64,000 nt of DNA from contig NC_080042.1 in NCBI RefSeq assembly GCF_012489685.1, positions 34,229,158 to 34,293,157 of the forward strand. Reading direction: 5' to 3'. Below the pieces are notes generated by a model that was not told where the DNA came from, did not search any database, and saw only the letters and a program-made list of their open reading frames with translations. Position 1 is the stretch's first letter. The number at the start of each line of letters is the position of its first letter. Origin of the DNA: Lotus japonicus. Taxonomy: Eukaryota; Streptophyta; Magnoliopsida; Fabales; Fabaceae. This document shows, one piece after another, positions 1-8,605 of this stretch. A program made the translations under genes and the position numbers.

Positions 1-551
1 TCGAGTAGTGACTAAGTAGAAGTTTGATTTCTGGATGTTTGTAAAGATAGTTACGAAGTTGGAGGTATGTTAATGGACTAGCGGTTTCCAAGGGGATGTA
101 TCGTCTAGGAGTTATCGAACGGACAAGTGGAGTTTTGGACTGTAGATGAAGATCACGAGGACAAGTTGAGTATTTACTTTGAAATGACAAAGAGGCACCG
201 AGTTTAAGAAGAATTTCGGACGACCGAAGGTAAAGAAGCAAGTGGTTAAGATTATGCGACTGCACGGAGTGTCAACCGGTATCATTTCAAGGAGAGATTC
301 GACGCAAGTGATCGAGCCAGACGACATGAAGTTGAATGATGGTTCGTCTTTTGAGACGCCGACAGTTAGCAATGGGGATAGAAGAGTGGAACAATTAAGG
401 GGAAAACAGATTGCTTAAGTAAAGGTTATGAGGAACAATGACCCGGGCAACACTACATGGGAATTGGAAGACAAGATAAAGAAACTGTATCCCGGACTTT
501 TTGCAGAACTCTGAGTTTCGAGGACGAAACTTTCTTTTTGGAGGGGAGTAT
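1..551 (+). pseudogene. G1: 3' end of internal region of a Tekay-like gypsy element (degraded pol C-terminus)
   Basis: This is the last part of a Ty3/gypsy internal region; the rest lies left of the window. Frame 308-514 reads as a remnant of the integrase C-terminal tail and chromodomain-like end, containing VIEPDDMKL, GDRRVEQLRGKQIA and TTWELEDKIKKLYPGLFAEL. The same tail occurs in G4 (minus, 55525-55770). An in-frame TAA follows GKQIA, so it is not functional. The family assignment (chromovirus, Tekay/Del type) is inferred from the better preserved G4 copy. Positions 1-300 hold no readable conserved protein. Confidence 0.75.
514..551 (+). promoter_or_regulatory. G1 pre-LTR hairpin and polypurine tract
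   Basis: A perfect 7-bp hairpin (AGTTTCG, loop AGGA, CGAAACT; 514-531) is followed by a T-rich spacer and the purine-rich block GGAGGGGAGTAT (540-551) that abuts the 3' LTR. This is the expected position of the plus-strand primer (PPT). The same hairpin and PPT arrangement is present in G2, G3 and G4. Confidence 0.8.
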
Positions 552-1204
552 TGTAAGACCTGGATTTACAGAACAAGTTAATTTCCGACTCACGCGTAGA
601 ATCGGTGTAAGCGTGACAGGAGTTTGGGGTTTGAGAAAGATTGATGAAGAAGAAAGCTCAGGAATTGCTTAAGGAACGTTGCGTAGTCACTGTAGGAATT
701 AGTGCGAGTTGTCTGCACACCTGCTTTGTGGCGAGCGTGTCCAGAAAAGGCTAATTTCACTTTAGAGCAACGTTTTAAGTGAGATTTCGAATCCTTGGAA
801 AATTTAAAGATTCTATTTATTTTTCCTTCGACCAGCGTTTCATTTCGGAACTCTGGACTGTACGCACGATAGTATTCACTTTTCGGAAGTCCGACGACGC
901 TAATTTCTTTGCTTCGAAACCCTAGATTCGAGCGATGGATGAAGACTTTTTCTATTTGGGACTTCTAACGAAGTTTCCGTCCGCGTTGCCAGATTTGTTT
1001 CGACATTTCCAATCTTTCTTCAGAAGGAAGTTTTGTCGTTTGAGCATCACAGCAAAAAGTAGTTTTTCGGGACAGATTAACTTACACCGCTTTTGGGATT
1101 TTAGATATCGTTTTTCCCAAATCATAGATATTTGTTTTGAGTTCTGGAATTCTGACGCCAGAATCTCTCTTAGAATTCATTGGTGAACGTGCTGCAAAAA
1201 TCGG

Positions 1205-1250
1205 AATCGCGAAATTTTCATTTTCCCGCGATTTCACCTGCCTATAAATA
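1205..1250 (+). promoter_or_regulatory. G1 LTR core promoter with E2F-like site
   Basis: TATAAATA at 1243-1250 is preceded by TTTCCCGC (1222-1229), a match to the E2F/DP consensus TTTSSCGC. That site forms the right arm of an imperfect inverted repeat (AATCGCGAAA ... CGCGATT, 1205-1233). Equivalent blocks occur upstream of the TATA boxes in the 5' LTRs of G2 (about 31711-31745) and G4 (about 62156-62195), both on the minus strand. Promoter function is inferred from sequence only. Confidence 0.6.
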
Positions 1251-2732
1251 GCTCAAAAAAGCAAAATATCTTCATTTCTTCCATCTTGGGGCCGCGAGTT
1301 TGAGGGATCTTGGGGGAGAAGATATTTTCGCGAAAACTTGACTGATCTTCGTGCAGTTCGTCCCTACTTCGAGGTACCGAGGTAACTAACACGATTCTTA
1401 CCTCTGATTACTGTTTCTATTGCGTTTCTGAAGTCGTTTCTGTGCTCACAGTTTTGAGCTTTTTGTAAAACTGTCCGTTTTCTCTGATTTCTTTCTTGGG
1501 TTATCTTCCCTACGTTCCCAAGAGTCTAAAACCTCTGTCAGTAATCGCCGATTGCGATCAAGCTGTCCAGGATTTGAAAAACTGTTTCAAAACCCCTTTT
1601 GGCGCACATTTCAAAACTTTATTGTCGAAAAGTCGTAATCTGACTTCGTGCCTTTAGGATTTGTTGTCACGGATGTCGTTAGGATCATTGCTGTCAAATT
1701 TGTTTTCCGAACTGATAACTTTGAGGTTTTGAGCTTTTATTTTGGACCAAAACGCCCCTGAACGGCCGTATTTTGATCCGATTGTCCGAAAATTGTTCCG
1801 ACAGTTTCTGTGCCTTAGTTTTACCCTAAAACTACCTTGTGAACAGATTTGATCGAAGAAAAAGAGCCGGAGCTCTTTTTCCTTAATGGCCGAGAGCTAT
1901 TCCTTTAGGGGGGAGTTTTCGTTTTCGAAAACTTGTCTTTTCGTACCCGATTGTCGTATTCTGAAGCTTTAATGCTTTGTCTATCTTTTATGTGTTGTAT
2001 TGCAATCGAACTAATCGATTTTGTTTGGATTCTGCTTTGTTTTTCTCCGAGGTTCAGTTGAAGGAACTTTGGAAGTTTCGAAGCTTTCGTGTGAAGGAGA
2101 TTTTAATTTCGAGGCTGGATCAGCTCGAGGTTAGGGCAACTTACTAATAGTTATGATTGCATGATAGACGTCGATAAATTCGACTTATGCTTTATCTGAT
2201 GTTGATTGTGATGATGAGTTGATGTTATGATGTTTTTCCATAACTTGTGATATTGTGATATTGTTGTGATATTGTTGTGATATTGATGGATTGTGCGTTT
2301 TGACGCGATTTCGGAGTGGGGAACCTCTGAACTGGTTAAAGTTGGTGTTTCGGGTTGGATGAACAACCCTAGGCAAGTCCAAATGTGGGGTTTGAGACTT
2401 AGCCATATGTTGGTATTCTTTGGAATTCCTAGACTTTCCCCGGGAAATGTATTTTGGGTGGTTGATCTTTGAAAACTTAGAATGATAAAGCTTTGAAAAC
2501 TAAAGACTTGGGAAACCTAGACGTTGGGAAATAAACTCATAACCTGACTAATCTGAATTGGAATCATGTTTATTAACGTTAAGTATAGGAAAACTAAAGG
2601 GGAAAATATTTACGAAAGACGGGGAAAAGACGACTTTTGTTGTGGGTTTTGGAATTGGGGAAAGCCACTGAGGTGAGCTACGGTGATGATTGAAAGTCAC
2701 CGAGTACTCTAGTACTCTTGAGTTGTGGTTGT

Positions 2733-3180
2733 TCGAGTCGTGTTGTATTGACCGATACTGACTCTGGGCTTTGATTTTGGGTTTCATTGTTGGAGTTGTG
2801 TTGTATTGACCGACACTAAACTCCCGAGTACTTTACGTACTCTTGTTGTTGGGGTTGTTTTGTATTGACCGACACTAATCCCTTGGGTTATCTTGTTGTT
2901 TGGGCTGTGTTGTATTGACCGACACTAGACCCTTGTGTACTCTTGTGGTTGGAGCTGTGTTGTATTGACCGACACTCAGTGCTCTTGTTGTTGGGGTGGT
3001 GTTGTATTGACCGACACTAAACCCTTGGATTCTATTGTGGTGGGAGTTGTGTTGTATTGACCGACACTAACTCCGACTCGTGTTGTATTGACCGACACTG
3101 ACTCTGGCTTTGTGGTGGGAGTTGTGTTGTATTGACCGACACTAACTCCGAGTTGTGGTTGTATTGACCGACACTAATTC
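2733..3180 (+). repeat. Hairpin array B (TATTGAC loop) in G1 LTR, about 10 units
   Basis: About ten irregularly spaced units share the core GTGTTG-TATTGAC-CGACAC, which folds as an inner stem (GTGTTG/CGACAC, with one T-G wobble) closing a TATTGAC loop. Outer arms vary but stay complementary: GAGTC/GACTC, GAGTT/AACTC, GGGGTT/AATCCC, GAGC/GCTC, GGGT/ACCC. The array is also found in G3 (42500-42880 and 49738-50080), G4 (51970-52120 and 60545-60700) and G2 (22540-22745 and 30120-30235). Confidence 0.85.
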
Positions 3181-3264
3181 TTGGGTTGTTTTGAGATTGG
3201 GTTTGAGCTACATGTTTGTGTGGTGAGGACGATTCAATGTTTGGCTAACCATATTGCATCAATC

Positions 3265-3520
3265 GGGTGAATAACGGGAATGGTTCACCTGTGCATCTTT
3301 TGGTGAATAACGGGAATGGTTCACCAATGTGTTAATGATGAATAACGGGAATGGTTCATCAACCGGTGAATAACGGGAATGGTTCACCAAGGGTGAATAA
3401 CGGGAACGGTTCACCAAGGATGAATAACGGGAATGGTTCATCCAGGATGAATAACGGGAATGGTTCATCCATAGTGAAGAACGGGAATGCTTCACTTGTG
3501 GCGAACGGGTACGCGTCACA
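3265..3520 (+). repeat. Hairpin array A (AACGGGAATG loop) in G1 LTR, nine units
   Basis: Nine short inverted repeats lie close together. Each has the loop AACGGGAATG (variants AACGGGAACG and AACGGGTACG) enclosed by a 6-9 bp stem. The stems differ between units but are complementary in each: GGTGAAT/GTTCACC, GATGAAT/GTTCATC, GTGAAG/CTTCAC, and in the last unit TGTGGCG paired with CGTCACA through a G-T wobble. This is not a CRISPR array: units are palindromic, unevenly spaced, and have no unique spacers. Confidence 0.9.
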
Positions 3521-4395
3521 ATCCAGATCATATTGTGCATTTCATGCATACATTCATTCTGACTGGGATTGTATGCTGTTTGATTTATTGAAGCATTGTT
3601 AGAGCCGATAACATGCTAGGATTATCTATATGTTTATATAACAACATATATATCTATACCCCATATCACATGTTGAGTGTATATCTACTTATTTCCGTGA
3701 GTTGACCCTAGCGCCTTGGCTTTGGTTTCATGATTGTGTTTGGGCGGTCGGCCTGCTGCCAGATGTCGACGGTGGATTGGGTATCGACGGTCTCTCCCTC
3801 GGGGGGGATCAGGTTTGAGTTGGAGGACCGTACTGACGAGCGTGGACGTCTGACGGAGAGAGTTCTACGACGCATGGAGCTGAGCTTCAACTTGCCGTCT
3901 TCAGTTCGCTGTGGACTCGGTTATGTGAGCAGTAATGGAAGGGTAGGTTTAGGCAGGCGTCATATTTTGTGTAGAGCTCTGATTCGTCTTACTTTTGGGA
4001 CAGGGTTGGTTCCCGACGCATGGCTTTTCGTGTGGTTCTCTTATTGAGGGATCACAGTGAGTTAGTCGGACTGTAGGGGTTTTATTTAGGCCATTTTGAG
4101 GCCGCCTTTCTACTTGTGGATTGTAATTACAAGTTTCTCACTCACACTTCTGGGTCTGTATATATTTGCCTACGGGCACACTACTTTGGAGTCACTGCGA
4201 GTGCGCGTGACATCGGAGTGCAGCTGAGGCTGTACATGTTTATATTTGATGTATATTGGTTAGTTCAGTGGTTGGGCTATGTCTTTATTTTCTATTGCTT
4301 GATTTAAAAGGAATCAAACGAAAAAAAATTACCTGTTTTCAGCGTGAAGTCTATTTTTGGTTACTAGAGTGACATCTGGAAATCGGGGTGTTACA

Positions 4396-5434
4396 ACAAG
4401 CCTGCTTGTGGACTCGTGGGATTGAAGAAACCTGCTGAGGAAATAAAAAAATCAGTCTTAGGCTTCAATTATCAAGCCATGTTCGCAATTGTTTTGAGTC
4501 ATTAGGCTTTGGCATTAATTAATTTTCTCATGATCGTCGCCTCAGGCTTCTTCTTAAAGACACACTCAGCTCTCATGCTTCGAGCTCGGTGTCTTGTGGA
4601 CTTGTGGACTGGGCGAGACCCTAGGGTCCCTCGACCAGGCACGCCAACCCAGGGCGACGTGCAAGCCAGGAAATTGGGCCTTGTCCCGGGAGGCCTAACT
4701 GGCCCACTAAGAAAAGTTAGGGGCACCAAGCCCAACCCCCAAATCTATATATAGAGGACGGTTACCAATTGTAAGGGACTCTTAGCTCATTTGAGAAATA
4801 ATAAGTTTGAAATTCAGTTACTTTTTCTCTCTAAGCGGTTACGCTTTAAACTCTCTCTAGATTCTCACATAACGATCCTTTCACTCTAGGTACCATACCT
4901 CAACTCTATGTTCTTGGATAGAACACTAAGTTGAGCATAAAGACATAACAATAAGAATATAAAAACTGACTTAATCCTAAGATAGAAAAATCATGCAAAA
5001 GACTACATGCAAAAACTACCTAAAAACTGAAAAATAAAAAGAACCTGGTCTAGAATAGTTCCATGGGGTCTGGACTGGGCGGGTCAGTACAAGCCCTTGG
5101 ACTCGCCCAGTAAGGTTGACACCCTCCGGATAAGGACATGGGTCCTAACACAAAGAAGTGGGCTCAAGTTGCTTTGTATTAACCATATTGATGATGTATG
5201 TATTTGTCTTATTCCACATTGGGATTTGGACCTTGCATTGAAGGCCCAAATCCATGAATATTCTAGATAAGGATCACTCCTACTATAAAAAGGGGTGTCA
5301 TCACCTTGTACTAGGTACCTTTTTGATCATTAATGAGATATTTTTCCTTATTCTTACATCACTTATATTCTTTTAGCTCTGCTAGGGTTTATCAAGGGTA
5401 TTTCATATCCATTATTAGACCTTAGACCAGAACA
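4396..5434 (+). mobile_element. LTR-like DNA leading into E0 (5' LTR of the Tat-like host, left border unresolved)
   Basis: No gene is readable. The segment ends AACA directly before the PBS-like block at 5435, so at least its right part should be the E0 5' LTR. Two promoter-like blocks are visible: CTATATATAGAGG near 4744 followed by a CT-rich leader, and CTATAAAAAGGGG near 5283. Two promoter blocks suggest either a long LTR or two different LTR remnants joined here. An inverted repeat CTGGGCG/CGCCCAG spans about 5074-5109. The left border is not fixed because no TSD could be matched. Confidence 0.5.
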
Positions 5435-5451
5435 TTGGCGCCATCTGTGGC
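5435..5451 (+). promoter_or_regulatory. E0 primer-binding-site-like block
   Basis: The sequence TTGGCGCCATCTGTGGC follows the putative LTR end (AACA). A TTGGCGCC-NTCTGTGG block at this position is characteristic of Tat/Athila-type plant gypsy elements. The gag start is about 50 bp downstream. Confidence 0.6.
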
Positions 5452-5503
5452 TCTTACTCAGTGGTTTTTCTTCTACTGACGTAATAGAGGCATATCAGTT
5501 TTA

Positions 5504-6043
5504 ATGGAGACACGTTCTTGTGGTGGGCGGGCACCACGTCGTCGTCGTGGTGGCCGTCATAACAGAGGTCGAAGTCAGGCACACGTGATTCCACCTGAAC
5601 TGGAGGGGGAAGCTTCTTCTGATGGAGCCTCGGTGGTAGTACGATCTCATGCCACCAAGGTTCCAGAAAATTTGGTGCAGCCAGGTGTGGCTGTCAGGTC
5701 AGGTTTGGACCTTAAAACGAAGCTCCCCAGCCCAGAGACAGAAGCTTTGGGTGATCAGCAGGCTGAAACACCGGTGCAGGCCCAGGACAACGCATTGGGA
5801 GCATCATCTGCTGAGTTGAAGCAGGTGTTGGACACCATCCAGGCGGTGCAACGCTAGAATGAGCACTTACAGGCTCAGGTGGAGTATCTTAACAAAATGC
5901 GTGATCTGAGGCGTGGACAGCATGTGGATGCAGAGGATGTGGAGGTTTTTCAACCCTTCGCGCCCATTGTGGCTGCAGTTGAGATTCCTGAGCATTTGCA
6001 AACTTTGACATTGGATATGTATGGGGGCGACACTAACCCCATA
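5504..6043 (+). pseudogene. gag: E0 gag, N-terminal part (Tat-like gypsy), interrupted by C1
   Basis: The ATG at 5504 opens a 117-codon frame that starts with an Arg-rich stretch and stops at 5857 after IQAVQR. The same frame continues past the TAG with recognisable gag sequence (VEIPEHLQTLTLDMYGG), reaching the CCATA target site of C1 at 6039-6043. Gag is the particle protein of the element. The gene is broken by this stop, a 94-bp tandem duplication, and the insertions of C1, S1 and G2. It resumes at 18083, 20955 and 32412. Confidence 0.8.
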
Positions 6044-7251
6044 TGAAGGTATGAAAAACGGTAGAAAGGGGGGGGGGGTTTGAATAACGTTTTCAAAATA
6101 AAACTTCCACCTTAAAGATTTTAACAAATCTTTCGAGAACATAGTGCGTAAGATAAGAGATAGAAAAGCACACAAGGATTTTTATCCTGGTTCACTTGAT
6201 AAATCCCTCAAGCTAATCCAGTCCACCCGTTAAGGTGATTTCTTCCTTCTTAGAATGAAGGCAATCCACTAATCAGGTAAATGTTACAACTGCACTTGAA
6301 ACCTACAAGTGACTAACAATTACACTGACTTAGCTCACACTAAGATTCACTCTCTTAGTCTTCTCTAGGATCCGATCAAACTTGATCTCCTAAAGGTAAC
6401 TAAACAACTGTTTAAGAAAGAATGTTTACAAAGGATTTGCTTCTGAAAAGCTAATAGTAAACACAATGAATTCAGATGAAAGAATGCTTAGAAGGTTTTG
6501 AATATAGCTTGCGCGTGTGTAATTCTTCCAACCGCATCTTTCAATCTTCAGCCTCTATTTATACTCCAAGGATTAGGGTTTGAACGCTGCATGGAAATGC
6601 TACCGTTGGAGGGCAGTTCTAGAAATTCCAGCTTCTGCTGTGGCTGAGAATGTTAGGTAGGTCGCAGGATAGTACATTTGCTTTTGTACTTGGATAGTGA
6701 CTTGACCTTTAAACCTAGTAGACTTCTGATCAGGAGAATGCTTCATGTTGGCACTTGTGAAGCCAGTTGATCAGAGTCAGAGGGAAGCACAGATCCTCTG
6801 ACCGTTGTATCTTCTGATTCTGAACTCAGAGGGAAGTACATGGTCTTCAGAGTCATCTTGCTTCTGGACATCAGAGTTTCCACTATTCAGCTTCTGGATC
6901 TTCAGAGTCTTCTACACCATCAGAACATCTGAACCTTTAGAGTTTATTGGTTGTCAGAACGTCTGGATCTTCAGAACTTCAAGTGATTGAGTCCATATCA
7001 GAGCTTGTATGACTTCAGATCTTCTGAAGCATTTATACTGTTCAGAGTGAACATAGATGTTGCGAAAGCGTTGCTTGGGTCACTCTTTATGCACATTGCT
7101 TCTGATTTGTGTGAGATTGAATTGAGGTCAGAGCCTGTAAATAACACACTCAGAAAAACACGTTAGAGTACCATAATTGTTCATACTAAAATGTTAACTT
7201 GTAATCATCAAAACATAGAGTTGTACTACTCGATCAAAACTTGATCTTACA
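6044..7251 (-). mobile_element. C1 3' LTR (1208 bp)
   Basis: It runs TGAAGGTATG ... GATCTTACA on the plus strand, nearly identical by eye to 16862-18077. A TATA box (TATAAATAG on minus, about 6554-6562) divides it into a U3 of about 0.7 kb and an R/U5 of about 0.5 kb. The U3 is dense in TCAGAG/CTCTGA and TTCAGA motifs (about 6730-7060). A G run near 6067 borders the U5 end. Confidence 0.93.
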
Positions 7252-7790
7252 ATCTCCCCCTTTTTGATGATGACAAAACCAAGTATTTTGATGAACAATT
7301 CTTAAACAATAAACTGAATTCACTCAGAGTTTAGAGATCTAGAATAAGACTTATCCTGATGTGAATAGTTTATTTTACTCATTCTGAATCCAAGTCACAG
7401 CTTGATTCTGAGCATAGCTCCCCCTGAATCTAAGACTTAATGAAAACGTTAGAAATGTCTAGATTCTGAGCTAAATTATGTAAGAGTTCAGAGTGAAGGC
7501 GCATGACATAGATGAAATAAAATAATCAGAGCGCATAAGTATTCAGAGTCAACAATAAGTGGTATCAGAGTCAAATAGAATCACTTTAGAAGAAGTGAAA
7601 TGTATTCCTTGTATTTGCCCAGTGACACATCTATGGTCATAAAAGTGGAACTCTTAAATTCTCCAAAATAAATCACACTTACACATCAAAAACTAGGTGT
7701 ACTCCCCCTTTTTGTCATAAGCAAAAAGTATGGGGTGTGAAAAACCCAGCTTGAAGTACAAGGTACTCCCCCTGAGAGAAGGTCTGAGTG
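7252..7790 (-). promoter_or_regulatory. C1 polypurine tract and additional PPT-like runs
   Basis: On the minus strand AAAAAGGGGGAGAT (7252-7265) abuts the 3' LTR and is the expected PPT. Further AGGGGGAG-type runs occur at about 7420, 7703 and 7765. Multiple PPT copies upstream of the 3' LTR are a reported hallmark of Sireviruses. The rest of 7266-7960 shows no gene. Confidence 0.7.
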
Positions 7791-7964
7791 AAAAGATGGA
7801 GAAATAAACGCTGTAGGAATGAGAGTTACGCGAATTAAGGAAGGGAGTTAATGCAAAATAAGAACGTTTACCACCGGCCACGGGAGTAAAGAGAAACTTC
7901 AGTTACCAAGGACTTAACCTCGAGAAACTGTAGGAGCAATAACTTCCAAGGAGAGAATGAAGCT

Positions 7965-8020
7965 TATATAAAGCGATTTAGAAGAGGGTAAGCTTCACAA
8001 CTCGATCAATACCATAAAAA
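7965..8020 (+). promoter_or_regulatory. Putative promoter and leader of the antisense gene in C1
   Basis: TATATAAAG (7965-7973) lies 47 nt before the ATG at 8021, leaving an expected leader of about 20-25 nt. The ATG context is A-rich (CCATAAAAA-ATGGC), typical of plant genes. It points opposite to C1 transcription. There is no experimental support. Confidence 0.6.
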
Positions 8021-8368
8021 ATGGCTTCATACATGGTTGCGCTGGAAGAGCTCAGAAGGAAAGCTTTTGAGGAAGATATGTTCCTCAATATAAGGCATCC
8101 TAATGGTACAAAGACCATACAAGAGCTGACGAAGACACTGCTTGATAAGGACCTTTGTCCAGAGCTGGAGAAGGATCTTAAAGAATTCCTTGCCTTCGTG
8201 GAGGAAATTCAGGAACTCAGCCAGCTTGAGCTGAATTTTCTGGAAGAGAAGGAAGCTATGGAAAAGAGACTCAAGACGACAGAAGATAGTCTGGAGAGGG
8301 ATGAGCTGAACATCAAACTCAACCACATCCAGTATTCATTGGATCGTCTGGAGAATGCAGAAGAATGA
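8021..8368 (+). CDS. Small coiled-coil protein encoded antisense within Sirevirus C1
   Basis: An intact 115-codon ORF on the strand opposite to all other C1 genes, located between the env-like gene and the 3' LTR. The protein is rich in Leu, Glu and Lys. The region from about residue 45 to the end (IQELSQLELNFLEEKEAMEK onward) looks like a coiled coil. No signal peptide or membrane segment is visible. It has a TATA box 47 nt upstream and two AATAAA signals 45-70 nt downstream, so it resembles a complete plant transcription unit. I do not recognise the family. Antisense accessory ORFs are known in some plant LTR elements, such as maize Grande1, so an element-encoded accessory protein is the likeliest reading. 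A captured host fragment is the alternative. The ORF is intact while C1 pol and env-like genes are broken. Confidence 0.65.
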   Translation: MASYMVALEELRRKAFEEDMFLNIRHPNGTKTIQELTKTLLDKDLCPELEKDLKEFLAFVEEIQELSQLELNFLEEKEAMEKRLKTTEDSLERDELNIKLNHIQYSLDRLENAEE

Positions 8369-8413
8369 GGAAGGATCCTCCATTCTAGATGTAGGGACAA
8401 AATTGTATGATGT

Positions 8414-8439
8414 AATAAACATAAATTATCATGAATAAA
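8414..8439 (+). terminator. Poly(A) signals of the antisense gene
   Basis: Two AATAAA hexamers (8414-8419 and 8434-8439) follow the stop codon of the antisense ORF by 45-70 nt, in an AT-rich stretch with a downstream T-rich run. Spacing fits a plant 3' UTR. Confidence 0.5.
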
Positions 8440-8465
8440 GAAAAAGATTTTGCAAACACAAGGTC

Positions 8466-8469
<4 letters not shown>

Positions 8470-8507
<38 letters not shown>
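8470..8507. repeat. (TA)n microsatellite
   Basis: About 18-19 TA dinucleotides in a row. It separates the antisense transcription unit from the end of the env-like gene and is likely polymorphic in length. Confidence 0.95.
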
Positions 8508-8510
<3 letters not shown>

Positions 8511-8605
8511 ATGATAAACTACTAGTAAGCAAAACATAGCAAGTAATGCAAATAAAATAGAAATAAAAATAAATTAAGTTAAGAAAAACGAAAGAAATCC
8601 TAAAA

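Larger units (their letters stand above)
552..4395 (+). mobile_element. G1 3' LTR (about 3.84 kb), Tekay-like gypsy
   Basis: The LTR starts TGTAAGACCTGG directly after the PPT and ends GGGGTGTTACA. The same termini, in reverse, bound the LTRs of G2 and G4. A TATA box (TATAAATA, 1243-1250) gives a U3 of about 0.7 kb, so about 3.1 kb of R/U5 would be transcribed. The middle (about 2120-3560) is shared with G3 and G4 and contains two hairpin arrays. The left TSD lies outside the window; the right flank is ACAAG. The many short open frames inside are not supported as genes. Confidence 0.9.

Noticed and set aside
3265..3520. CRISPR-like array
   Set aside because: Units are palindromic hairpins with uneven spacing and no unique spacers, inside a plant LTR.
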